The position numbers and the translations under genes are program-made. The notes below the pieces were generated by a model. That model ran no database searches and was not told the origin of the DNA. It saw only the letters and a list, made by a program, of their open reading frames with translations. From contig NZ_QFFY01000010.1 of assembly GCF_003131205.1 (NCBI RefSeq), positions 62,001 to 126,000 on the forward strand: DNA of 64,000 nt, written 5' to 3'. This DNA is from Occallatibacter savannae. GTDB lineage: Bacteria; Acidobacteriota; Terriglobia; Terriglobales; Acidobacteriaceae. Below are positions 37,473-45,688 of this stretch, piece after piece; positions within the stretch are counted from its first letter, which is position 1, and every line of letters starts with the position of its first letter.

Positions 37473-38540
37473 CTAGTCGCGCGCAATCGATGGAGAGGCG
37501 GGTACATCTCCCGCGCTGGCCGATTGCCCTTGCGCCAATCGAGCCTGCGCCAGCTGCTTCTGGCGCGGTGTCATCACTGTCGAGAGTTGCTTCAGAACGC
37601 GCGGGGCGCGGTCATCCCCGCTCGCTGCCGCCCGGCTGTACCACAGAAACGCAGTCACATAATCCAGCGGAACTCCGCGCCCCGAGTAGTACATCGTCGC
37701 CAGGTTGTACTGCGCGCGGGCGATCCCGTGCCTCGCGGCCCTGTCGTAGGAAGCGGCTGCCTGGTTGTAGTCCCTGGCGGTACCCAGGCCATCTTCATAC
37801 ATCACGCCAACATTGTTATCCGCTTCCGCTAGACCCTGCTCCGATGCTTTGCGATACCAGAGAAGCGCCGTCTCAAAATCGGGCTTCACCCCAATCCCAT
37901 GGTGATAGAAAGCACCAAGATTGTTCTGCGCCACCGCATTGCCCAGTTCGGCAGCTTTCTGATACCACCTCGCCGATTCCGCATCGTCATGCGGCACTCC
38001 ACGCCCCGAGTGGTACAAGTTTCCGAGCTTGCATTGCGCGGCAGCATCCCCTTGCACTGCGGCCGTGCGGTACCACTTGGCCGCCTCATGCATGTCCTCG
38101 CGAACGGCCCAGCCCTTCTCGTAGAAGTACCCCAGCCGCGTCTGAGCCAAGGCATACCCCTGAAGCGCCGAAGCACGATTCAGTGCCAGCGCCTTCCCAT
38201 AGTTTTGCGGAACCCCGAACCCGTTCTCATACAGAGCCGCAAGATTGAACTCCGCCGGAGCGAACCCCGCAGCCGCGGCCGGTTCCAGCCACTTCGCCGC
38301 CTCAGCGTAATTCTGCTCGACACCCCGCCCGAAGGCATACGCCATCGCAAGCTCGTTCTGGGCGCGCGGTTCGCCTGCCTGTGCAGACACTTTCCACGCG
38401 GCGATCTCCGCCGTCTGCGCAGACTTCTGTAGCGACAGGCTCTCGCCCGGGAGTTCCGCCGAAGATCCGGATTTCTGTCCGTGCAGAATGCTGCCTGCTA
38501 ACCAGGCAGCCAGGGCAAAGCTATATATAGGGCACTTCAT
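37473..38540 (-). CDS. Secreted Sel1-like repeat protein
   Basis: 355-aa protein with an N-terminal signal sequence (IYSFALAAWLAGSILHGQ) and about seven tandem Sel1-like repeats of 36 residues (pattern A-x2-G-x-A-x2-Q-x2-L-G-x2-Y-x2-G-x-G-V), for example DAAAQCKLGNLYHSGRGVP at about residues 165-183. Such solenoids mediate protein-protein contacts, often in cell-envelope complexes. The Ser/Ala-rich C-terminus is unstructured. It lies upstream of tdh on the same strand with a gap of 124 bases. The partner is unknown. Confidence 0.88.
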   Translation of the reverse strand: MKCPIYSFALAAWLAGSILHGQKSGSSAELPGESLSLQKSAQTAEIAAWKVSAQAGEPRAQNELAMAYAFGRGVEQNYAEAAKWLEPAAAAGFAPAEFNLAALYENGFGVPQNYGKALALNRASALQGYALAQTRLGYFYEKGWAVREDMHEAAKWYRTAAVQGDAAAQCKLGNLYHSGRGVPHDDAESARWYQKAAELGNAVAQNNLGAFYHHGIGVKPDFETALLWYRKASEQGLAEADNNVGVMYEDGLGTARDYNQAAASYDRAARHGIARAQYNLATMYYSGRGVPLDYVTAFLWYSRAAASGDDRAPRVLKQLSTVMTPRQKQLAQARLAQGQSASAGDVPASPSIARD

Positions 38541-38675
38541 TTGGTTCCACTCCGCAGAAAACCAGAATGGAAGATAGTACTTCTATTTACAGAATCTTCG
38601 CAATCAATTCACACAGCGTTAATGACAGTCCGAACATCCATGCGAAATGCACGTCCCCTTTTGGAGCTCTCGACG

Positions 38676-40097
38676 TCAAGCGTTGATCGCCATCCCCTCC
38701 ACCGCTGCATACGCGTCCAGCATCGCCTCGCTGATCGTCGGGTGCGCATGAATCGTAAACATCAGCTCATCCACCGTGCCCTCCAGCTCCATCACCGCCA
38801 CCGCCTCCGCGATTAGCTCCGTTGCCTGCGGGCCGATGATATGCACTCCCAGAATCTCTCCATACTTCGCGTCCGCCACGATCTTGATAAACCCGTCATG
38901 GCTTCCGACGATTGTCGCCTTTGAGTTCCCGGCAAACGGAAACTTCCCGACCTTCACCTCAAGCCCCCGCTCCTTCGCCTGGGCCTCCGTCAACCCCGCC
39001 GACCCGATCTGCGGGTCTGAATACGTGCATGCCGGAATGCGCTCGCGCTTGACTCCGCGATAGGGCCGGCCAGCAATCTTCGTCACCGTCACGATCCCGC
39101 TCATCGCGCCTACATGTGCCAGCTGCGGAAACCCCGCAACAATATCGCCGATCGCATAAACACCGGGCTCTGCCGTCTCTCCAGCCTCGTGCACCTTCAC
39201 GAATCCGCGATCGAGCTCGATCTTCGTCTTATCAATTCCCACATCCGCAATGCGCGGCGCGCGGCCAACGGCCACCAGCACCTTCTCGGCCTCTTGCTCC
39301 ACCTGCTTGCCGTTCGCGCCCGTCCACGTCACCTTCACGCCCGAATCGGTCTTCTCGATCTTTTCCACCTTCGCGCCCGTGTTGATGTCGATCCCGCGCT
39401 TCTTGTACACCCGCGTGAGTTCTTTCGACACATCTTCATCTTCCAGAGGCATAATCCGTGGCAGAAATTCGACTAGCGTCACTTCGCTTCCGAAGCTGCG
39501 AAAGATTGAGCTGAACTCGACGCCCACCGCGCCTGCCCCGATCACGATCAGCGACTTCGGCACCTGCGTCAGCGAAAGAATCTCGATATTCGTCAGGATG
39601 CGATCGTCCGGCTGCATCCCGAAAATTGTCTTTGCATCCGAGCCCGTCGCGAGAATCACATTCTTCGCCTTAACATCAGACTTCGCCCCATCCGCCCCGG
39701 TCAGCTCCACAGTATGCACGCCGTCCTTCGCGCCGCCAGTCAGCCGCCCGTATCCAGGAATCACCGTGACCTTGTTCTTCTTCATCAGAAACTCAAGGCC
39801 CTTCGTGTGCTTGTTCACGATCGCGGTCTTGCGCTTCTGCACCGCCTCCCAGTTCAACGTCCGCCCATCCACGTTGTCGATGCCGTACTCCGCGGCATGC
39901 TTCAGATGATCCCAAAGCTCCGCATTGAACAGCAACGCCTTCGTAGGAATGCACCCGACATGAAGACACGTTCCGCCTAACACCTTTGCGGCTTCTATCA
40001 GCGCTACCTTCAGGCCTAACTGTCCGGCCCGAATCGCCGCCGTGTATCCCGCGGGCCCGCTTCCGATAATCGCCACGTCGTAAAGGGTCTCTGGCAC
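38676..40097 (-). CDS. lpdA: Dihydrolipoyl dehydrogenase
   Basis: 473-aa FAD flavoprotein, the E3 component of 2-oxoacid dehydrogenase and glycine-cleavage complexes. FAD loop GSGPAGYTAA, redox disulfide C44/C49 in GGTCLHVGCIPTK, NAD loop GAGAVGVEFSS and the catalytic His-Glu pair in HAHPTISE near the C-terminus are all present. It starts at GTG. No E1/E2 genes are in the window, so it is a stand-alone gene as in many genomes. Confidence 0.97.
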   Translation of the reverse strand: MPETLYDVAIIGSGPAGYTAAIRAGQLGLKVALIEAAKVLGGTCLHVGCIPTKALLFNAELWDHLKHAAEYGIDNVDGRTLNWEAVQKRKTAIVNKHTKGLEFLMKKNKVTVIPGYGRLTGGAKDGVHTVELTGADGAKSDVKAKNVILATGSDAKTIFGMQPDDRILTNIEILSLTQVPKSLIVIGAGAVGVEFSSIFRSFGSEVTLVEFLPRIMPLEDEDVSKELTRVYKKRGIDINTGAKVEKIEKTDSGVKVTWTGANGKQVEQEAEKVLVAVGRAPRIADVGIDKTKIELDRGFVKVHEAGETAEPGVYAIGDIVAGFPQLAHVGAMSGIVTVTKIAGRPYRGVKRERIPACTYSDPQIGSAGLTEAQAKERGLEVKVGKFPFAGNSKATIVGSHDGFIKIVADAKYGEILGVHIIGPQATELIAEAVAVMELEGTVDELMFTIHAHPTISEAMLDAYAAVEGMAINA

Positions 40098-40227
40098 AAG
40101 TGCTCCAATCCTGCGCGCCTGTTGTCTTCAGCGAACGCACGCCACCGTTCAGTCTAAATGGCTACTGCTGATTGGATGTACAAGAGGAACTGGTCTCCTG
40201 TGCCGCAAGAGCCTCATCAAAACCGGC

Positions 40228-40301
40228 TGTCATTCTGAGCGCACGAGGCCCCACGCACTTTCTCAAGCGTGGGGGTGGTAAGCGAAGAATCTGCTTTTGT
40301 C
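40228..40301. repeat. Dispersed repeat with internal hairpin, copy A
   Basis: Starts TGTCATTCTGAGCGCACG, contains the hairpin CCCCACGC (40249-40256)/GCGTGGGG (40267-40274), and ends AAGCGAAGAATCTGCTTTTG. Copy B at 51267-51337 conserves both flanks while the hairpin arms have changed in a compensatory way. Confidence 0.75.
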
Positions 40302-40340
40302 TTTCCTCTTTTATCTGGAGCGATCTTCTACGGCAGAAGG

Positions 40341-41273
40341 TTACCAATTCGCCTGCACCAGTTCGGCCGCAACTCGCGCACTGCTCAGCTCATCGCCGAA
40401 CCCTTCAATCCAGTGCACATCCGGTTCCCGCCGAAACCACGTCAGCTGCCGCTTGGCGTAATTGCGGTGCCCCTGTTGAGCCGCGGCAATAGCCTCCTGC
40501 TCCGTTGCGCTTCCATCCAGAACGCTGCGCGCCTGTCGATAGCCAAGAGAATCCATCGCCTTCACCGGACCATACTGCGCAAGTAAACCGCGCGTCTCCT
40601 CAACCAGTCCAGCCGCGAACATTTTCATGCAACGCTGGTTCAGCCTCTCATAAAGTGCGGCACGCGGCGGGTTCAGCCCGACTCGCAGCAGCCGGAACCC
40701 CGTGAGCGGATCTCGCCCGAGAACTTCTGACATTGGCCTCCGCCCTGTCATGCAGACCTCAATCGCCCGAATCAGCTTCGGCTCATCGTTTGCATGAATG
40801 CGTGCCGCAGACGCAGGATCGAGTCGCGTGAGCATCCGATGCAGCCATCCGCCTCCTCGCCTCGAGGCGCTCTCACGCAGCCGTTCGCGCAGCTCTTGCT
40901 GCCGCGCCGGCCCAGCGAACAGCCCCTCCGTTAGCGCCCGCAGATAGAGCCCCGTCCCCCCCGTGACAATTGGCAACTTGCCTCGCCCTGCGATCTCTCG
41001 CATAGCCGCGCGCGCCAGCCGGCTGTACTCGCCCGCCGTAAACGGCTCATCCGGATCGGCAACATCGATCAGGTGATGCCGAACGCGGCCCCGTTCCTCA
41101 CGGCTCGGCTTTGCGCTGCCCACATCCATCCCGCGATACACCGCGACCGAATCACAACTCACAATTTCGCCGCCAAACCTCTCAGCCAGAGCAAGCGACA
41201 AAGCCGTCTTGCCACTGCCGGTGGGCCCAAGCAGCCCGACCACCAGCGGTTCAGATTGCAATAGAGATCTCAA
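40341..41273 (-). CDS. miaA: tRNA dimethylallyltransferase
   Basis: 310-aa enzyme adding a dimethylallyl group to A37 of tRNAs reading UNN codons. P-loop GPTGSGKT is at residues 16-23, followed by FGGEIVSCDSVAVYRGMDVG with the catalytic Asp and the family motif VRHHLIDVADPDEPFTAGEY. RPMSEVLGR and YAKRQLTWFRRE near the C-terminus complete the family signature. The start is TTG at 41273 (another TTG at 41261). It lies 53 bases downstream of a small membrane protein on the same strand. Confidence 0.95.
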   Translation of the reverse strand: MRSLLQSEPLVVGLLGPTGSGKTALSLALAERFGGEIVSCDSVAVYRGMDVGSAKPSREERGRVRHHLIDVADPDEPFTAGEYSRLARAAMREIAGRGKLPIVTGGTGLYLRALTEGLFAGPARQQELRERLRESASRRGGGWLHRMLTRLDPASAARIHANDEPKLIRAIEVCMTGRRPMSEVLGRDPLTGFRLLRVGLNPPRAALYERLNQRCMKMFAAGLVEETRGLLAQYGPVKAMDSLGYRQARSVLDGSATEQEAIAAAQQGHRNYAKRQLTWFRREPDVHWIEGFGDELSSARVAAELVQANW

Positions 41274-41289
41274 TCAAATTCCGCGATTC

Positions 41290-41323
41290 TAGTCCCTATG
41301 TCCCTAGTCCCTACGTCCCTGTG
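41290..41323. repeat. Short tandem repeat of GTCCCTA units
   Basis: Four GTCCCT cores at 41292, 41300, 41307 and 41315, spaced 7-8 bases. A similar four-copy tract lies at 51446-51474. Confidence 0.75.
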
Positions 41324-41326
41324 TTC

Positions 41327-41515
41327 TCACGGTCGCCACCAGCCCGTCGGAAAAATCCACTCCGGGTTCGTATGAAGCAGCCACCAGCCCAATATCGTCG
41401 CCGCAATGATCAGCATGCCGAACACCTGATTCCGCCTGAACTCACGCCGCTGCTCCTCGCGCCGTTCCTGTTCGGCAATCTGCTGCTGGTACGGCTTGAT
41501 GCGACGTTCAACCAT
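41327..41515 (-). CDS. Small single-pass membrane protein
   Basis: 62-aa protein of unknown family. Residues 5-30 are a charged helix rich in Gln, Glu and Arg (QQIAEQERREEQRREFRR), followed by one TM segment (FGMLIIAATILGWWLL, about 32-47) and a short Trp/Pro-rich tail (WIFPTGWW). The positive-inside rule suggests a cytoplasmic charged N-terminus. It lies just upstream of miaA, probably in one transcript. No functional prediction is possible. Confidence 0.6.
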   Translation of the reverse strand: MVERRIKPYQQQIAEQERREEQRREFRRNQVFGMLIIAATILGWWLLHTNPEWIFPTGWWRP

Positions 41516-41663
41516 CGATGCGCGCCCACCGCGAACTACCGACCAGTATAGGTTCAGCGAATCCGACCATGCCGAATTGCCGCGTTTGACTTAACCTGCC
41601 TCCATTGCCGACGATTGTCTTTCGGTCCGAATCAAAGCCGCTCACTCAGAAGGTGTCCTCTCC

Positions 41664-42944
41664 ATGAAAGTCCTGATCCTTGGTTCCGGCGGTCGCGAAC
41701 ACGCGCTAGCCTGGGCAGCAAAACGTAGTTCGCTCGTCACAGAAATCATCTGCGCCCCGGGAAACGGCGGCATCGCGCACATCGCCCGCTGCGTTCCTGT
41801 CGACCTCAAAGACGTCGACGCCATGGTCCGCCTGGCCGAAGCCGAACAGCCCTCGCTCACTATCGTCGGCCCCGAGCTGCCGCTCTCTCTCGGCGTCGTC
41901 GATGCCTTCCGCGAACGTGGCTTCCGCATCTTCGGCCCCACCCGCGCCGCCGCGCAGCTTGAATCCAGCAAAGCCTTCGCCAAGCAGTTCATGAAGCGCT
42001 ACCAGATCCCCACTGCCCATTACGCGGTCTGCACCAACGCCAAAGAAGTCGAAGAAGCCTTGAAACACTTCCACGCTCCCGTCGTCGTCAAGGCCGACGG
42101 ACTCGCCGCCGGCAAAGGCGTCATCATCTGCCCTACACTCCACTTCGCGCACGAAACCGCGCAAGGCCTCTTCAGCGGCGAACTCCTCGGCTCCACCGAA
42201 CGCCAGATCGTCATCGAAGAATTCCTGGAAGGCGAAGAACTCAGCTTCCTTTGCCTCAGCGACGGCACGCATGTCACGCCGCTCGTACCCGCTCAGGACC
42301 ACAAGCGCATCGGCGAGGGCGACACCGGCCCCAACACCGGCGGCATGGGAGTCTACTCCACCAGCCAGATGCTCGAGCCCACCATGACCGAGTGGATCCT
42401 GCACCACATCGCCGAACCCACCATCCGCGGCATGGCCGAGGAGAACGCGCCCTTCACCGGCGTCCTCTACTGCGGGCTCATGATGACCGCGCGTGGACCT
42501 CAGGTCCTCGAATACAACGCCCGCTTCGGCGATCCCGAGACACAGGCCATTCTCGTTCGCCTCGAATCTGACCTCGTTTATGCTCTGGAGGCTTGCGTCC
42601 ACGGCCGCCTCGCGGAAACGCAACTCCGCTGGGCCCCCGGAGCCTCAGCCTGCGTCATCGCAAGCTCCGCAGGATATCCCGGAAGCTACAAAACCGGCTT
42701 GCCCATCTCCGGCCTCGACGCTGCCTCACGCACTCCGGACGTAGAAGTCTTCCACTCCGGAACCGCACTGTCGAACGACCAGATCGTCACCAGCGGCGGC
42801 CGCGTCCTCGGCGTCACTGCCACAGGAGACACGCTCGAAGAGGCTCTCAATCGAGCCTACGAGTCGATGGCGCAGATCCACTTCGACGGCATTTACTTCC
42901 GCAGAGACATAGGTCATCGCGCGCTGAGAAAAACGCAGCGATAG
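41664..42944 (+). CDS. purD: Phosphoribosylamine-glycine ligase (GAR synthetase)
   Basis: 426-aa ATP-grasp enzyme of purine synthesis, joining phosphoribosylamine and glycine. It begins MKVLILGSGGREHALAWA, the family N-terminus. ATP-grasp motifs PVVVKADGLAAGKGVIIC and EEFLEGEELSFLCLSDG, the signature GPNTGGMGVYSTSQ and the metal-binding EYNARFGDPETQ are present. Monocistronic and divergent from the small membrane protein. Confidence 0.97.
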   Translation: MKVLILGSGGREHALAWAAKRSSLVTEIICAPGNGGIAHIARCVPVDLKDVDAMVRLAEAEQPSLTIVGPELPLSLGVVDAFRERGFRIFGPTRAAAQLESSKAFAKQFMKRYQIPTAHYAVCTNAKEVEEALKHFHAPVVVKADGLAAGKGVIICPTLHFAHETAQGLFSGELLGSTERQIVIEEFLEGEELSFLCLSDGTHVTPLVPAQDHKRIGEGDTGPNTGGMGVYSTSQMLEPTMTEWILHHIAEPTIRGMAEENAPFTGVLYCGLMMTARGPQVLEYNARFGDPETQAILVRLESDLVYALEACVHGRLAETQLRWAPGASACVIASSAGYPGSYKTGLPISGLDAASRTPDVEVFHSGTALSNDQIVTSGGRVLGVTATGDTLEEALNRAYESMAQIHFDGIYFRRDIGHRALRKTQR

Positions 42945-43008
42945 CCATGGCTTGTAATCAATGTGGATTTCGTGCCCGCCGCTGTGGAACTAAGGAATCG
43001 GGGAAAAT

Positions 43009-43332
43009 CTAGTTCGTTGCAACGGTGGTCGATTTGACCGGCATAGCGGCGGTCGCCGGCGCCTTCATCTGCTTCTGAAAACACGCACGGCAAAGTACTG
43101 GCCTGCCCTGTGTTGGTTTGAAGGGAACAGTCGTCTCCGTGCCGCATGCCGAGCACGTCGTACGGGTCTCAGCCCGCACGCGCCCTCCGCTCGCACGTTT
43201 CGCCTTGCACTGCTTGCAGTGCTTCGGGTCATTCTTGAACTGTTTATCGTGGAAGAAAAGCTGCTCGCCCGCGGTGAACACAAATTCAGCGCCGCAGTCA
43301 CTACACTTCAGAATCCTGTCGACAAATTCCAT
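43009..43332 (-). CDS. Double zinc-ribbon (CxxC) protein
   Basis: 107-aa protein. The frame opens at 43434, but the ATG at 43332 starts the conserved MEFVDRILKCSDCGAEF, with GGGGAAG upstream. Four CxxC pairs (C10/C13, C39/C42, C60/C63, C81/C84) would form two zinc ribbons. The KHCKQCKAKR and PVLCRACFQKQ segments match the CxxC-x20-CxxC small zinc-binding family found beside translation genes in many bacteria. Function unknown; RNA or protein binding is likely. It shares its strand with rpsU, 290 bases upstream. Confidence 0.75.
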   Translation of the reverse strand: MEFVDRILKCSDCGAEFVFTAGEQLFFHDKQFKNDPKHCKQCKAKRASGGRVRAETRTTCSACGTETTVPFKPTQGRPVLCRACFQKQMKAPATAAMPVKSTTVATN

Positions 43333-43531
43333 GGCCGGCTTCCCCAAAGAAGGAAAGGACGTAGCTCGGCCATCAACTTGAGAGCACGCCGGTCCCGTTT
43401 CCCTGTCTTTGAAAGTCCTGAAAAAAAACAACAAGGGCCCGGGCCGCCTAACAGTGAGCGGCGATCAGCATCTCCACACCGGGAGGCTCAGTTGCGCTCA
43501 GACTAGCGCAACCTCAAATAAGGAAATCGTA

Positions 43532-43599
43532 ATGTGCCGACCTTTTTCGTACTCTTTCAGGCTTCCACTTAGGGGAAGGGAAAGCCTTGGACGGCACAT
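43532..43599. repeat. Nested inverted repeat downstream of rpsU
   Basis: ATGTGCCG (43532-43539) pairs with CGGCACAT (43592-43599); inside, AGGCTT (43559-43564) pairs with AAGCCT (43582-43587). It starts 24 bases past the rpsU stop on the minus strand. No T-tract is present. It may be a 3' end structure or an RNA element preceding the zinc-ribbon gene. Confidence 0.5.
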
Positions 43600-43623
43600 C
43601 TCACGACGATACTGTTGAAAAAC

Positions 43624-43821
43624 CTAGTCCTGCTCTTTACGAGCTTTCTTGCGATTCCGCTTGCGCGCCAGTGCTGCTTTGACGCGACGCTTTTCGCCCG
43701 GCTTCAGGTAGTAGGAATGACGCTTCACTTCCTTGATGATGTCTTCCTGCTGTACCTTGCGTTTAAACCGGCGCAGTGCATTTTCAAGCGGTTCGCCTTC
43801 CTGCAAGCGAACCTCGGCCAA
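43624..43821 (-). CDS. rpsU: 30S ribosomal protein S21
   Basis: 65-aa small-subunit protein involved in initiation. The frame runs back to 43920, but S21 homology begins AEVRLQEGEPLENALRRFKR, so the TTG at 43821 is the start; it has a near-perfect Shine-Dalgarno GGAGGT at 43830-43835. The sequence ends in a basic tail (RKRNRKKARKEQD). The family usually has ATG, so a TTG start for a ribosomal protein is notable. Confidence 0.93.
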   Translation of the reverse strand: MAEVRLQEGEPLENALRRFKRKVQQEDIIKEVKRHSYYLKPGEKRRVKAALARKRNRKKARKEQD

Positions 43822-44045
43822 AGGGTCCCACCTCCAAACTTGCCAGAAAGGCCCAGAGATCATTCTAGGGAACTCTAAGGAATCATTCAACTTGGGAAAA
43901 ACCCTAGGATTTTCAGACACTTAGATTTCGTGCCCGCAATTGACTTCGCGAGAGAATCTCCCCATAGGAAACATAGAGTCGATAAAGTTGACTCAAAAGT
44001 CTCCACCTCCTCCTCGCTTACACTGGCCACTGAGGTTTCACCGCC

Positions 44046-44564
44046 ATGATCCGCCCGTACCGGGGCCAGCTCCCCACCATTCCCGATAGTTGCTACATCG
44101 ATCTCTCCGCCCAGGTCATCGGCGACGTCTCTCTCGGCGAGAACTCCTCCGTCTGGATGAATGCCGTGCTGCGCGGCGACGTAAACGCCATCCGCGTCGG
44201 TTCAAATTCCAACGTACAGGACTGCGCCGTCCTCCACGGTCAGCGCCACCTCTACTCCGTCACCGTCGGAGACTGGGTCACCATCGGCCACAACGCTACA
44301 GTCCACGGCTGCCTCGTTGAAGACGCCGTCCTTATCGGCATGGGAGTCACCATCCTCAACGATTGCCGCATTGGCGAGGGGTCCATCATCGCCGCCGGAG
44401 CCGTCCTGCCCGAGCACACCGTCGTGCCGCCAAGAACCCTCTGGGCCGGAGTTCCGGGCAAGCAGCGTCGCGAACTCGGCGACGAAGACCGCAAGCTCAT
44501 CCTCCAATACGCCCAGAACTATCTCGACTATACGAAGATCTACCTCGCGGAAACCGATCAGTAA
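44046..44564 (+). CDS. Gamma-class carbonic anhydrase-like protein (YrdA/PaaY family)
   Basis: 172-aa left-handed beta-helix hexapeptide protein. Three histidines in the zinc-site arrangement of gamma-carbonic anhydrases are present: H64 (AVLHGQ), H82 and H87 (IGHNATVHGC). Conserved VWMNAVLRGD and GVPGKQRREL match the YrdA/PaaY branch, whose members are carbonic anhydrases or thioesterases; which applies cannot be told. A degenerate repeat tract begins seven bases after the stop. Confidence 0.9.
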   Translation: MIRPYRGQLPTIPDSCYIDLSAQVIGDVSLGENSSVWMNAVLRGDVNAIRVGSNSNVQDCAVLHGQRHLYSVTVGDWVTIGHNATVHGCLVEDAVLIGMGVTILNDCRIGEGSIIAAGAVLPEHTVVPPRTLWAGVPGKQRRELGDEDRKLILQYAQNYLDYTKIYLAETDQ

Positions 44565-44571
44565 CGATCTG

Positions 44572-44676
44572 TATCAGGACGCTTTCATATCAGGGCACAG
44601 CTTCTGTATAGGGCACGGCTTTCGTATCAGGCACGATGTGTATCGCGCACCATCTGTATCAGGGAACGACTTTTAA
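44572..44676. repeat. Degenerate tandem repeats of TATCAGGGCACGGCTT type
   Basis: Six units start at 44572, 44588, 44607, 44625, 44641 and 44657, each beginning TAT and most continuing CAGG(G)CACG. Period is 16-19 bases. The core GGGCACGGCTT is the left half of the palindrome found at 33855 and 49119-49206, and CTTTAGCCCCTG just beyond (44711-44722) recurs at 49229-49240. Confidence 0.65.
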
Positions 44677-44769
44677 TCGTGCTAAAAAGCCCCAAAAACA
44701 ACGTGGACTTTAGCCCCTGCGTAAGCTGAATGACGTCCCAGGTTTCTGAAACATGTTCAAGCAACACCT

Positions 44770-45615
44770 ATGAACCATCGCTCCATTTACCATCGAGCTA
44801 ACGTGAATCTCCGCATCTCGAAATCGTCTCGCCTTCGTTCCGCCGTACTTTTCGTTTCGACCGCACTTCTCTCGCTTGCCTGTTACGCCCAGACATGGCC
44901 TCCTGCCCCCATTCCCCCCACTCCGAACGCCCCTGAGCCGCAGAACACCGTGACCGTCCGCGAGATCCCCATGAATCTCCTTAAGGATCAGGGCGCCATC
45001 TGGTCCAGTCCCGCACGTATCGGCGAACACGATCTCAACTACCTGGTTCCACTCGGGCTCGCCACCGCCCTTGCCATGACCACCGACCATCAGGTGATGA
45101 GCGAGAAGGTCTCGCGCGACAAGAGCCTCAATGACAAAGCCACGCAGGCCTCCAACGCCCTCGTCAGCCCCTTCATTGCCGCCCCTGTTGTCATGTACGG
45201 GATCGGGCACCTGGCCCACAGCGAGCACGCCCGCGAGACCGGCATCCTCAGCGGCGAAGCGCTCGTCGACAGCCTCGTCGTCGAACAGGCAATGAAACTG
45301 GCCTTCATGCGCGAGCGGCCCACCGTAGACGGTGCACGCGGCAAGTTCTTCCAGACCAGTGTCGGAGTCGACGGCTCTTTCCCTTCAAACCACAGCATGC
45401 TGGCGTGGTCCAGCGCCGCCGTCCTTGCCGACGAGTACCCCTCCACCCTCCACACACTTGCCTTTTACGGAGTAGCGACCGGAGTGAGCATCACCCGGGT
45501 CCTCGGCCAGCAGCACTTCCCATCAGACGTGCTCGTAGGCAGCGCCTTCGGCTGGATGATCGGCCACTACGTCTACAAAAAACATCACCACTGGGAACCC
45601 GAAAACTACCGCTGA
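44770..45615 (+). CDS. PAP2-family membrane phosphatase
   Basis: 281-aa protein with a signal-like N-terminus (AVLFVSTALLSLACYAQ) and the three PAP2 motifs: KLAFMRERP (motif 1), FPSNHS (motif 2; the usual Gly of PSGH is Asn) and ITRVLGQQHFPSDV (motif 3 with catalytic His). Members dephosphorylate lipid phosphates such as phosphatidate or undecaprenyl diphosphate on the periplasmic side. Compared with the classic enzyme it has few long hydrophobic stretches, so it may be peripheral or exported. Convergent with the aldo/keto reductase. Confidence 0.85.
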   Translation: MNHRSIYHRANVNLRISKSSRLRSAVLFVSTALLSLACYAQTWPPAPIPPTPNAPEPQNTVTVREIPMNLLKDQGAIWSSPARIGEHDLNYLVPLGLATALAMTTDHQVMSEKVSRDKSLNDKATQASNALVSPFIAAPVVMYGIGHLAHSEHARETGILSGEALVDSLVVEQAMKLAFMRERPTVDGARGKFFQTSVGVDGSFPSNHSMLAWSSAAVLADEYPSTLHTLAFYGVATGVSITRVLGQQHFPSDVLVGSAFGWMIGHYVYKKHHHWEPENYR

Positions 45616-45653
45616 GAGCGGTCCTGGATATCGGTCTCCGGTTCCCGAATCGC

Positions 45654-45688
45654 AACTGGAGACTGGTGACTGGAAACTGGCAACTAGA
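45654..45688. repeat. Heptanucleotide tandem repeat
   Basis: Five units of RACTGGN: AACTGGA, GACTGGT, GACTGGA, AACTGGC, AACTAGA. The last unit contains the stop codon of the minus-strand aldo/keto reductase (TAG at 45684-45686), so the tract abuts its 3' end. Confidence 0.75.

Noticed and set aside
36584..38248. Plus-strand open frame of 554 codons across tdh and the Sel1 gene
   Set aside because: Spans two genuine minus-strand genes and their spacer; composition is Arg/His/Pro/Ser-rich without domains.
44572..44676. Possible CRISPR array
   Set aside because: Units are 16-19 bases without distinct spacers and are degenerate; no cas genes are present.
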